Source of the DNA: Whitmania pigra
Lineage: Eukaryota > Annelida > Clitellata > Hirudinida > Haemopidae
Assembly (NCBI GenBank): GCA_021613335.1
Contig: JAJTWR010000032.1
Coordinates: 468,001 to 532,000 of the forward strand
DNA length: 64,000 bases
Reading direction: 5' to 3'
The notes beneath the pieces are model-generated. The model did no database searches and was not told where the DNA came from. It was given only the letters and a program-made list of their open reading frames with translations. Each line of letters begins with the position of its first letter. Positions within the stretch are counted from its first letter, which is position 1. The position numbers and the translations under genes are program-made. Below, one piece after another: positions 43,877 to 55,426 of the stretch.

Positions 43877-46829
43877 ATGGCTTCTGTTCCGGATTTTTAT
43901 TTTGATAAAGAAGATTCCGTTTTTCAATTAGAAGATATTGATCCAGATTATAATTTTGTGAATAAGGAATTCTCACATTCATACATAACACCTGAAGATT
44001 TTGCTGTGCTTCCAAAACTTCCAAATAACATCTCATTTCTCCACATAAATTGTAGAAGCTTACCAAACAAAATACACGACATCATTATGCTGAATAATAG
44101 GATAACAGCCAAAATAATTGCGGTTCCTGAAACTTGGTTGAATGATGGCAATTATGACTCCATTTGTATCCCTGGTTATTCGTTTATTGCAACAAGTCGA
44201 TCTGAAAGGAGAGGTGGAGGAGTTGGAATTTTCATTCATCAGGATATTATGTTTTCTTCAATAAAATGTCATTTCACTGCTGCGACCTTCGAAAACATGT
44301 TTGTAAATTTAAAGTTGTGCAACACTACGGTAACACTAGGTGTGATATATCGACCTCCTAAAAGCAACTTGCAACTATTTAATGAGGAACTCAAGGTCAT
44401 GCTTGATAAAATCAGGAAAAATGGAGATTGCGTATTGTTGGGAGACTTCAATTTGGACGTAACAAGGGATTCCACGTCGGTACAGGAGTTCTTGACGACA
44501 TTGTCAAGTCATTGCCTGCATCCTAAAATAGATCAACCAACAAGAATAACATCAAAGAGCGCGACCGTTATCGATAACATCTTGACGAACGTATTCGACA
44601 GAAACAGTTTTTCAAAAATTATTGTAGACGACATTTCGGATCATCTTCCCATCTACTTCTCGTTCAGTGCTGGTGTTCTTAATTATAGCAGATTACTGTC
44701 TTCGCCCATTAGAATGCATACGGAGGAAAGCGTTGCTAGATTTAATAAAGAGATTGAGGAAATGGATTGGTCTGAGGTTCTAGGTTATTGCAAGACTACG
44801 GAGGTTTCTAAAGCATACCAATCCTTTATTAATGTATACTCTGAAGTCTACAACAGATGTTTCCCAGTTGCTCCTCATTGTACAAAACTTTATCGCTTCA
44901 AAAAACCTTGGATGACTCCGGGACTCTTAAAATCATGCAATAAAAAGAACAATCTCTACAGAAGGTTTTTGAAAGATCCCTCAGCTGAAAATAAATCAAA
45001 ATTCATTGAATACAGGAATAAATTTAAAAGAGTCAAGGATGAAACCATCAGACGTTACTACTCAGAAAAATTCACTGAATACTCAAAAAATATTAAAAAA
45101 ACATGGGACTTGTTAAAGCTTCTATTGAATCGAGATAGGTATCAACTGCCTCCATGTGTTTTTTACGATTGTGATGGTCAGCCACTAGCCTCACCCAGCG
45201 AAATTGCGAAGTCATTCAACAAATACTTTTCTACTATTGGGTCAAAGCTTGCCCAAAAAATAACACCAGGCAATACTTTTTACAAGCAGTATCTCGGGGA
45301 TCCTGTTTCTCAATCAATGTATTTGGAAGACTCTACTCCTGACGAAATTATTCAAATTTCAAAAACTCTTAAGCAATCCCAAAGCTCGGGCTACGATCAG
45401 ATCAATCCAGCTGTTGCGGGGGTGTCAGTACCTAAGATTGCCCATATCATTGCTGCACTTGTCAATTGTTCGTTCTCCTCCGGTATCTTCCCCGACGACT
45501 TAAAAACTGCCAAAGTTATTCCACTGCATAAATCAGACTCCAAGGACAACATCGCTAATTATCGGCCCATATCTGTCCTTCCGTATTTCTCCAAATATTT
45601 CGAGAAAGCTATATATAATAGAACAATTTCTTTCCTGGAAAAACATTCCATTATAAAAAATAATCAATTCGGCTTTCGGCAAAACCATTCAACATACATG
45701 CCAATCGCACTACTCCAAACGAAACTCTCTCACAGATTTGACCAGGATCAATATACTATTGGAGTATTTCTGGATCTTGCTAAGGCTTTTGACACAGTAA
45801 ATCATGATATTCTCTTGAAAAAACTTCATCATTACGGCATTCGAGGCAAATGTTTTTCTTGGTTCGAAAGTTATTTAAAAAATCGGAGTCAGATGGTTTC
45901 ATACGCAAATATAACATCGTCGTTGGCAGCTGTTAACCTGGGTGTTCCACAGGGTTCAATCTTGGGACCACTTTTGTTTCTGATTAATATCAATGACCTG
46001 TGCAACTCCTCTGATCGTCTTGAGTACTTACTGTTCGCAGACGACACTAATGTTTTTCTGTCTGGAAATAATATAGCTGATCTCTACTCTACCATGAATA
46101 CTGAGCTTGAAAAGCTGGCAGAATGGGTCAGGGCAAACCTCTTGTCTCTCAACACTAAAAAACCGTATATATGTTTTTCCATAAAGCAAGGAAGAAATTC
46201 CCCGTGGAGGATTGTAACATTTATATTAATAATTCTGTTATATCTCGTGTTGAATCTTGTAAATTTCTTGGAGTCATTATAGACCAACATCTCTCATTCA
46301 AGCAACATATTCACTATATAACGGCAAAGATTTCTAAAAATATTGGCATAATTTATCGCATACGCTGTTATATAAACATAAAAACGGTAATTACATTGTA
46401 TTATTCACTTATCTATCCATACTTAAACTATTGCAACTTAATTTGGGCTTGTAACTACTCAACTTACTTAAAACCTTTACTTAATCTTCAGAAAAATTTT
46501 TTACGTGTTGCTCTTTGTTTGCCATATAACTCTCATACCGATCATGCATTTGTAAATTTAAACATACTTAAAATTCATCAAATAAATAATTTCCATTTGG
46601 CCATTCTCATGTACAAAGTAGATCACCACATGTTGCCTCGTCTTTTCGATGGTTTGTTTTCAAAAATATCCTCTTTACATACATACTCTGTTCGATCGTC
46701 AAACAATTATAGATCAGCTTTTGCTAAATCTGTCACTGGTTCTCGTAGTATTGTTTGCATGGAACCAAAGATTTACTCTACCGTTCCATGTAGTATGGTG
46801 ATACTTTCTAATCTTTACACTTTTAAGAA
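43877..46829 (+). CDS. LINE ORF2: AP-endonuclease + reverse transcriptase, one frameshift
   Basis: Residues about 50-270: endonuclease (LHINCRSLPNKIHDII, VPETWLND, RRGGGVGIF, LLGDFNLDVT, DDISDHLPIYFSF). About 540-780: reverse transcriptase (AKVIPLHKSDSKDNIANYRP; FLDLAKAFDTVNHDI motif A; VPQGSILGPLLF motif B; LLFADDTNVFL catalytic box). A frameshift near 46,150-46,190 separates the first frame (43,877-46,282) from the second (46,171-46,899), which carries CKFLGVIIDQHLSFKQHI, YYSLIYPYLNYCNLIWA and YRSAFAKSV. All catalytic motifs are present. The native stop is lost in the fusion to lectin sequence. Confidence 0.85.
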
Positions 46830-47009
46830 GTCTTTTTCCAGGTGTTGTTCAGCCATTGAAAGCCACAACACCTTGGTATCCTGGGGAACCATGTTCTAAT
46901 TCATTGTCAACTGATAATTCAATGGTTATATAATTTCAATTTAGACGATTATATCTGCAGTAATCAGATTTGCATTCTCTGTGAGATTGAAACGTTTAGG
47001 CAGGTTTAT
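46830..47009 (+). pseudogene. Lectin exon 3, 3' part, fused to LINE
   Basis: LFPGVVQPLKATTPWYPGEP then a frameshift, then LDDYICSNQICILCEIETF and a stop. It continues into the usual lectin 3' flank (ATAAAGCTTTTCTGCGACG at about 47,177). The upstream half of the exon is gone. Confidence 0.7.
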
Positions 47010-47467
47010 TGAATTAAAAACTCGGAATTTGCTACTTTCAATATCTTTATAACTTTTATCAGAAAACACTAAATATTTAAATTCCATCATATGATGGCCT
47101 AAACAAAATAATAAACAATTAAATACAGTTACACTTTTTGCACATGAATAAATGTCCTAAAGAAATGAATCGGACAATAAAGCTTTTCTGCGACGTTCAA
47201 TTTATACGTCGAATAAGAGTTAAAAACATAACGAACATTTGTAATTTATTCTAAACATTTATATTAAATGAAATTAATTGTCCTTACGATTTCAATGAAG
47301 TCCTTTCTGATGTTAGTTAAGAAAAGATAAAATTAATAAAGGCTAATGTTGAATAAAGTAAAACTTATTTAAATTATCTAAACAAATGTGTGTCGTCACA
47401 TTTTTTTTTAATTTATTTAGCCAATTTTTTTGAGTGCCTTACGTATCCAAACAGGATGTGAAGGCAC

Positions 47468-47498
<31 letters not shown>

Positions 47499-47560
47499 TT
47501 TGATTATAGTCCGTTGCATAACTGAGATGATTTGGACTTGTGAAGACACTTAATCGACCT
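47010..47560. other. Lectin 3' flank and (TTTA)n tract
   Basis: 47,010-47,400 matches 60,270-60,660. A (TTTA)n run lies at 47,467-47,501. No gene. Confidence 0.6.
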
Positions 47561-47582
47561 ACCATTTATATAGCACCCCTAC

Positions 47583-47692
47583 CCCAGGGCGCTCCCTGGC
47601 GGTGCGAGCTGGGTTGCGAACACGACACGTAACGACTGTTGCTTTCACCGTCGTTCGCAGGCACGCAACCCTCTACGCTAACTCGCACGCCA
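47583..47692 (-). ncRNA. tRNA-like hairpin, possible SINE head
   Basis: GC-rich island. On the minus strand it begins GGCGTGCGAGTTAGCGTAGA, with TTAGCGTAGAGG fitting the pol III A box, and has GTGTTCGCAACCC fitting the B box about 60 bases later. The ends GGCGTGCGAG and CTCGCACCGCC pair, and internal arms (GGGTTGCG / CGCAACCC) also pair, so the whole is an imperfect inverted repeat. A tRNA-derived SINE is one reading, a foldback remnant another. Confidence 0.35.
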
Positions 47693-47789
47693 ACATTAAT
47701 TAAATATTTTGAAATAAAAGAAAAAAAAATAGCCCTGCAACGACGTTTGAAATGTTGTATGGCTATGATAATGCGCATAATGCTTATCA

Positions 47790-48440
47790 GGAATTACATA
47801 TATTATCAATATTATCACATATCAATTTACGAGTGCAAAAACTATGGTTATGAAAAACAAATTAAATATGACATCACACCTGTGAAGTTAAGATTTATGG
47901 ACAATCTATTTATTCAAATATTAAAATCATTAGTCGTAAGTCCCAGGTGTAGGCCCGCGTTTAAGAAGGGGTTAATTGTTCAAATCCCCCCGGAATATTA
48001 AAAAAAGATTTTAGTTGTAAATTTTATTGATTTATATGATATCATAAAATCTTAAAACTATCTTTAATGCAGGGATTTCCGGTTTGTTGTTTGCTTGCAC
48101 TTAAATAAATTCGGTTATTGTTATTTTTAATGTTATTATCATTTGATTTAAGTCTCTGCTACATAATAGGTCACACATTAGTCAGACAAAATGCTCCACC
48201 AATCATAAGCTGCATCATTCGTCATTCAAACCCTCCGTCCCCGAAGTCAGCTCCTCAACTACAACTCCATTCTTGTCTGTCTTCCATCGTTCCATCGATT
48301 ATTGTAAGCAAACATTTCACTATTCAATGATTTCAGGGATCGCCTTCCCTTACTGACTATTTCCTCATGTTGTGGGAAGGTTTGCTTCTCTCAGAAAAAG
48401 TTGAAACAACATAAATGTCAAGCCATCCATCACCTCTATC
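47790..48440. other. Start of segmental unit U3
   Basis: Matches 24,130-24,780, including the B-box-like segment (47,934-48,000). No gene. Confidence 0.5.
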
Positions 48441-49322
48441 GAGGAAAATGGTAGGAACGGTAAGAGACCGGTGGCGTCTCTCGGGTCCCGAGGTTGTCGA
48501 TGATCTCAACGGATCCTCAGTTCTGCTTCGTGCCTTCTCAGACAACACAGCAAAGCAAATTTTCTTTAACCGGGACCTAACAAAATGAGAAGCAGAGATT
48601 GAGTACATTAATGATAATATAAAGAATTATTCATCTCTTCCGGTTCAAAGTAGTTTTAGTGACCAGTCTCAAATTTACACTTACGAATATTAGAAGAATT
48701 AACAATAAGTCCATCGAAATCTTTTTACTTCTTCACAATATCAACCCAAACATTTTTTTGTCTGATTGAAACATGGCTCTCAAATGGCATAACAAGTAGC
48801 CCTTTTCCATTTAGTGATTTCACCTCTGTCCAGTGGGATGGACAAGACGATCAAGAGGAGGTGTTTATGACTGGATCACTTCATAGCAACGAAGTCAGCA
48901 AAGAGACATAATTTACTTCGACTTTCAAAAAGCAAAATTTTGTAGCACATCCGAAATTACTCAACAAAGTTAAGTCGTATGGTATTACTAAAATCTTGTT
49001 TCACTGTTCCAACTTTCTGTATCAAAGAAAACAGTATGTCCTCATAAATTTATACTAAGGTCAAATTTTGGTCAATTTTTGCTCAAACCAAATATTTTTT
49101 CACATATCGAAAAATTAATATCTGGAATAACCTGCTTAATAGCATTGTTTCAGCCAGCACCCATAGTCGCCTTACCTCCCTCCTCAATGAATATAACTTG
49201 TCAACTTTTCTTCTTTACAACTGATTGAAGCTATCGTTTTTTTTCAATGTTTTGCTGTTTGATAGTGGGCAAGTAAAACGCTTCGGTCCTCTACCCACTT
49301 AATAAAATAAAATAAATAAATG
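48440..49322 (+). mobile_element. Internally deleted LINE (unit U3)
   Basis: Same structure as 24,786-25,805 with one further deletion in the RT part (CCTCATAAA joined to TTTATACTAAGG). Confidence 0.75.
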
Positions 49323-49470
49323 AAAAATAATGTTCCTGATTTTTTTTACTTAGTTCTAGTTAAATGGAAGCGGACTTTTAGAATGAAAATGATATTTTAT
49401 TACAATCATATACCGTTTAAATGTCATAATCTTAATTTTTTCTGAGCGTTTCGAAATTTTTTAACGAGAT

Positions 49471-49560
49471 TGTCCTGTTGGATTTAAATATTTTCTCGAA
49501 TGAAACAAATGCCTCAAAATGATCGTTGGAAAGTGGGAATATTACACAAATATTTCATAG
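49471..49560 (+). pseudogene. Lectin exon 2 fragment (unit U3)
   Basis: TGTCCTGTTGGATTTAAATA onward, truncated at (AAT)n like its two counterparts. Confidence 0.6.
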
Positions 49561-49609
49561 ATTTAAAAATAATAGTAATAATAATAATAATTTCAATTAT
49601 TTCAAGTTT

Positions 49610-50205
49610 TAGTATATATATGTAGCACCATCGGCGCTATTGTGGCAACTTTAGCTGCTTTCGCGGGATCCCAAAATTCTAAAATTTAGACTTTAAACAT
49701 TATTTATTATATTTATTCACGATAAAATCACTCAATGTTTAAAAATAAAGCTCAATGTTCGAGTGTTTTTCAACAAAGCAACATTATTTTTTTTGAGAAA
49801 TGTACGGTGCAAAAGGAGTGGCGTGTCCTCTCCCGGAAAAGGTTTTGTTTGTAAATACTAAAGACATCCTAAAGAATCAGACAATACGACAGTGTAAACA
49901 ATTAAAAAAAATATATTTTTTAGAACTGGAAAGCAGATGAGTTTCTAATTGGATTTAATAGTAAATGCCTGTTTTCAACAAAACACAGCCATAAATTATG
50001 ATTTTATGGGCCACTGAACAAAGTATATTGTCTGCATTCATTTTATCCAAGCAATAAACAAAATCGTGACTAAAAAAACTTGATACAAGTTAATTCATTG
50101 CTGAAATAAGTTTAATTCATAAATCAGGTATAATACAACTTATTTTAATTTTATTGACTCGATTATAGTCATTACATGCAAAAAACAAAAATTCAACAAC
50201 AATTG
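49610..50205. other. Intergenic part of segmental unit U3
   Basis: No gene seen. Matches 26,110-26,780. Confidence 0.5.
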
Positions 50206-51682
50206 TTACATTAATAAATAGAAAGTTTTATTCCATTCGAATTGAGTTAAAATTCTCAAATCATGTCCAATGCCGACGCACTGCAATTGAGAGCAAAAGA
50301 AATCATCTAATCCGAAATTGAACCCTAAAATCATGCAATAAATTTTGCCATTTGCAGGAGAATTTGGTTCTCCAGAATTCCAAGGAGTTCTAGATTCCAA
50401 CGGCCGTCTCACACCTGGAAAAGGATTCCAATGGAATGGCTGTCGTTTACCGTTAATGTACGAATTGATTCCGGCTGTCCAAAAAAGGTTCAAGCCTGGA
50501 TCTATTGGATTCGGGCAATTTGGCAAAACTGCCAAAATATTTTTGCGACTTATTTTGTTTGATTATCTATTTTAAAAGATTCACGCGTTAGTTTAAAATG
50601 CTCATTTATGAATCGCGACATAAAAAAAGTAAAAAAATAAATAAATACAAATTAAATGCTTTACTTTCTGCTTGGATGTAAAGAGAAAACAGTTGTGCAT
50701 CATTCTTGAGATTCAAAATAAACAGGATGACAGCTAGGATTCATTGCATTGCATGCTGCTCTGGCCATGGACCAATTCCAACTGCCAATAAGCGTTTCGA
50801 CGCATTTGTTGCCTTCAACTAAATATCTAAATCCTTTTGGACAATCTGTTGATAAATGAACTATACATTAATATTAATCATTTTATTTAACTGACTCAAG
50901 GTAACCTGTGTCACTTATTATTTTTTAATTTTAACTGATTCATTTATAATCTTACTTATATCAATAAAAATATTTTGGTATGCCTAAGGGCTTAATGTGA
51001 AGTTGTGTCTAAAAAACAAAATGATTGGAGAGAAATATTTTTTACCTCAAAAGGTGCAATAAATATTTGAATGCATTTCATAAATTGTGGTTTTAATGTA
51101 ATTTAAATAAGTAATATTCGAAAAAACAGGTTTTTAAATTAAATTGCTGTCTCCTGTAATAAATAATTCGACATTCACGATTTGTTTTCAAAATATGTGA
51201 TGATATAAAAACGAAATTTAAAGATCTGAAGAAATATGGTAGAAAGCAATCATATAAAAATTCTAATAAATATTTAAGTTGAATTTTATTTTGAACTCAT
51301 ATCATGAACACGGATAACTATATAAAATTAAGACATTTCTGAAATTGATTAAGATTTAAAACTAACCCGTTATTGATTGGTAACCTGTGCATTCTTTACT
51401 GGGGAAGTTAATGTAATCATACCGAATGACATCTTGATAAACAGAACATTTTCTCTCTGCCAAGCGATAACTGAAATTCCTGCACTTGTCCCTAAGCATA
51501 ATTTGGCAGAATGAGAAGCATTCGATGATAGATCTAGCCGAAGTTTCATAAACTGGAGTACTGTTTTTACACAACTGAGTTTTCGAATATGTTCCCTTTT
51601 GAATTTGAAAGTACGTTTCGTATGATGATTGATATGTGACTGATACACTTAACATCATTTTTATAACGCTTATCAACCTCAT
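50206..51682 (-). pseudogene. PAN + C-type lectin gene with two frameshifts
   Basis: Exon 1 51,367-51,682 is intact (signal peptide plus six-cysteine PAN). Exon 2 50,665-50,845 is 181 nt against 180 in the paralogues: an extra base in the AAAATAAACAGG tract shifts the frame. Exon 3 from 50,528 keeps FHWNPFPG and PWNSGEPNSP and LDDFFCSQLQC, but a small deletion near 50,272 removes the last conserved cysteine (VLCE) and extends the frame by about 20 residues to 50,206. Probably inactive. Confidence 0.75.
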
Positions 51683-52550
51683 TCTGTAACTTTGTAACTA
51701 ATTTGACTTCGAGAAAGAAGCATGAGAATAATTTTAAAGTATTTGTACTTTAACTAATCGGTTAAAATACGATTACTTGCGTGATTGGGAGAAATAAATA
51801 AAAGCAATTTTGCGAATAAGCAAGCTACGTCTATTGACGGCTCTTTTCTTTAAAAGGAAAACTACTGCTACATACAACGTGCACATAATTGAGCAGTTAA
51901 GCAAAATATATCTCGCCATATGATTTTGTGGGTTGTGATCAGTGCCGCCGAGAGAAAATAAAGTGCTGGTTCGAGACTTTTTTTTGACCCCTTTACACCC
52001 TTAATCATATCTAGATGATTTAGTTGGAAAGCCAAAGGTTTAAAATAATAGAATGATATGAAATTGCTTTAACTTAATAAAATATAAAGATAAATGTAAA
52101 AATAAAAATTTATTAATTTTCATTTCATCTCTCTAAAATTATTTTACCTCCCTCTTCACATAAAAAAAACTCTTGATTTGGAAAAATTAGTTGGCCTCCC
52201 TGGAAGAGGTTGAAGGGAAATTTTCCTTTCTTTCCTGTCAAGATTAAATTAACAATAAAAAGTTAATGCATTATTTCCCAATTCAATTTTGAGCTCCAAT
52301 GATTATGGGCTCCCTAAACTTTGTGCGGCGTGCCGGCTGCACCCTCCTCTACATTTTTGATACAAGTGGAAGTCTGCTCGGGTGATTTTGAAATGTTTGC
52401 ATGTTTATTAATGAAGAGTGCAATCGAAACTAATGCATTTGTATATTGTTTGTTTATTTTAACCAACTAACTTCATTGCATTAGGCGCCAAAATCACCGA
52501 AGAATTGACCGACAGCAATTTCTGAACGATTTAAAGTTATTTACTCTAAT
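51683..52550. other. 5' flank of the U3 lectin gene
   Basis: Matches 28,089-28,960 and 37,637-38,480. No gene recognised. Confidence 0.5.
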
Positions 52551-52769
52551 GTCTTTATATCGTACATCAATAATAATTTTAGAATATTGCAAACAAATTA
52601 TTAACTTCCGAGTCAGAAAAGCAGATTTGCGGTTAGGAAATTCACACATTTTTCATCTACGAATATGTCTGAACATAGGCGACGTTATCAATCTTTTTAC
52701 TGAGCTGAATAGAAGACGTATGGGTAACATGAAATGATTTAATTGAGATATCGATTGCAAGTAAACACG

Positions 52770-54640
52770 ATGATGAGTGGAAAAAGGCAGAGGGCGTCTG
52801 CATTCCAAAGGAGAAAGACTCCAATGGTCTGACCCAATTCAGATCAATATCGCTGTCAAATGTAGATAGGATCTATCATCTATGCATCGAGACTCACGGA
52901 ATACGTGGACATTTCAGTCTAAAAGGAAGGAATTCCAGGTGTACCCGGTTGTATCGAGCATACCTCGATGATCTGGGAAGCTATCCAGAGAGCCGAGAGG
53001 AACCGGCTGAGTTTGTACTGTGGTTGGACTTAGCGAATGCATACGGGTCAGTACCACACCAGCTCCTATGAAAAACATTGGAGGCCTATCATGTGCTTCA
53101 CATCCTTCAGGAATACTTTAACGGGTTCATGATGCGGTGTTCCACCAAGACGTATACTACAAGGTGGGTGCCTTTAGAGGTTGGAATAGCTATGGGGTGC
53201 ACAATTTCTCTTTCCTTATTCGTACTGGCGATGCAGATCTTACTGAAGGCAGCCGTATTCTAGAGGCGCACATTGGTAAAGGTGTGTACATGCCTCCAAT
53301 AAAGGCATTCATGGACGACACTACCCTGATCATGAACAGGAAGAAGTTTGTCCAAAATACCCTGGACAAATTGAACGACCTTCTAGGGTGGTGTCGAATG
53401 GCTTTCAAGCCTGCGAAATCCAAACGTTTTGCCCTAGTCAGGGGGAAATTTCGCGAGGACGTGTTCTTCGATGTGGTAGAGCAGCGAATCCCCACAGTAT
53501 CCGAAGAACCGGTAAAAAGCTTTAGAGGGTTTTTGACAAATCTCTCACCGACAAGAGCATAAAGGACGCCAGATTCAAACAAACCGTCAAGAGACTGCAG
53601 GAGATCGAGGCACCGCTCCAAGAACGGTTCAGAGTGTGGTTGCTCCAGTTCGTGTTCCTTCAAAGACTTCTCTGGCCGTTAACCATCTATGAGATTGGCT
53701 TGTCAGTGGTTGAGAAGCTAGAGAGGAAAGTTAACCGATACACCAGAAAATGGCTAGGCCTACCTCCAGCGCTGTCATCGGTAGCCCTCTACAGTAAGAG
53801 CACGAGCCTGTGACTACCACTAAGGTCCATCGTGGAAGAGTACAATCTCTCCAAAATATGTGGATGCTTAACGACTCTTCGGATAGCAGAATCCGCGAAG
53901 CCAAGCCACTGCTCAAATCTGGAAAGAAATTCCGATCGCAAAATGAGATCGACAAATCAGCTGCCGAGCTGATGTTCGAGGAAGTGAGAGGTCCTACCCA
54001 GACGGACAGTCATGCAGTCGGATGGAACCACCTTCCAAAATGGTCCCAGGCTACCTCATCAGTAAGAGCTGCTATGATTAGCTAGGAAAGAAGGCGAAAA
54101 GTGGAACAGGGCCGAGTCACGAAGGCAGTTCAGAGGTCAAAGCAGTGTAAGTGGACAACGTGGGAAGACGTGATGCAACGTGAAAAGACCCGCGGTCGAG
54201 TCCCGGAAATTTCTAACTCCGGCTGCCGCCACAAAAAAATTGTAAGGCCCAGTTTGCATATATTAAGACGGTGTGCGGACGCCATTGAGAGCTTTCATGA
54301 CCGCTATAGGAAAACTTGGCGATCGACATAACAAGGCCAATGAGTGCCCCGCATAATCGAAGTTTGCAGGTGATAAACAGATAGCATTCGGTATGAAGAA
54401 TCCATTGAGAGCTTGCGCAGTCGCTCCAGTCCAGGCAGCAGTGACCGCAATAACAAGGCCAACGAGTGCCTCTCATAGCCGGCGGTAAAAGTTGGGTCTA
54501 GCAAGACAAAACCGACAGGGACATACGGCTAACGTAAGGGCCGAAACGTTTGAAGACGGGGGAAACTCCTCTGAGGATCCCTGTCGGAGCTCAAGGCGGA
54601 GTAATAAGTAACAACAATAAACAACGTAACAACGCTCATT
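52770..54640 (+). mobile_element. R2-like LINE, copy 3, with 3' end
   Basis: Same 5' junction as copy 2 (GATGAGTGGAAAAAGGCAGA). Blocks: motif A region (LWLDLANAYGSVPHQLL in a broken frame), EVGIAMGCTISLSLFVLAMQ, AFMDDTTLIMNRKKFVQNTL (catalytic box intact), LLGWCRMAFKPAKSKRFALV, QRIPTVSEEPVKSFRG, then frameshifts; LPKWSQATSSVRAAM; KQCKWTTWEDVMQREKTRGR. The 3' untranslated region runs to CAAGGCGGAGTAATAAGTAA and ends near TTCAATTCCGGCG at 54,650. Confidence 0.8.
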
Positions 54641-54844
54641 CAATTCCGGCGTCAGGGATTTAAGAGCTTGAAATGTCCAGTAAAAAGCGAGGGATGATCG
54701 AGCAAGTAAACAGCAGCAGATAAAGTGCAGCAAAAAAAGGTTAACGACGTCTCATCACGATATCATTGAACAACTTCACCATAAAAATATGTACGTGTTT
54801 GTCTAACTCTGGAATTGCTCGATGAAAAGATACGAATTTAAGTT

Positions 54845-55005
54845 AATGGGGGGATAGGTTCTTGAGTTGCATAGGTGTTCCGATAAACATTATTTCAGAT
54901 TTTTGCGGGTTGAGTTGGAGAAAGTTGACGAGATGCCAGCCGTTAATGGCGTCAGTGCACTTTCGCAGATTGTATAGTTGAACGGAGACTCCGTTGCCGG
55001 AGAGG
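54845..55005 (-). mobile_element. L2/CR1-like LINE, copy 5 (short fragment)
   Basis: Minus-strand VNFLQLNPQKSEIM-type region (GTTGAGTTGGAGAAAGTTGA), matching 8,765-8,880. It directly precedes the shared flank at 55,005. Confidence 0.7.
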
Positions 55006-55426
55006 ACAGAATAGAGTAAAAAAAAAGGAACGTTTGCTCACAAAAAAGAAGTTATTTCTTAGAGATTCTTGATTGAATGCTATCTGGACATGTGATTAAA
55101 AGAACCCCACTCATCAGTAGCAAATGATAATTTGCGCCTATAATTGCTCAAATTTTTTTAACTCGCAGTGACGTGTGCTGCGATAAAAAGGAAAATTTTC
55201 TCACAATCTTTTGGAAGAAATTATTTTTTATTAATTACAAGCCACACAATGCAGCTAAACAGAAATTACCACTAACAAAGGACTGAAAAAACGTTTTCGT
55301 GACAGTACATGGCCATTGCCAATCTCCATCTAAAGAATTATAAGAATACTCGCGGGTAGCATGATGATCAATATCTAAACCGAATAATTTTAAGTATTTG
55401 AAATATTTAAGAGTTAATGAGGGAAA

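Larger units (their letters stand above)
42900..46829 (+). mobile_element. Nearly intact APE-type LINE (ORF1 + ORF2)
   Basis: 5' untranslated region 42,900-43,118, ORF1 43,119-43,847, ORF2 43,877-46,829. The 3' end is abnormal: there is no untranslated region or tail, and the coding sequence is joined at about 46,830 to a lectin exon 3. Confidence 0.85.
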
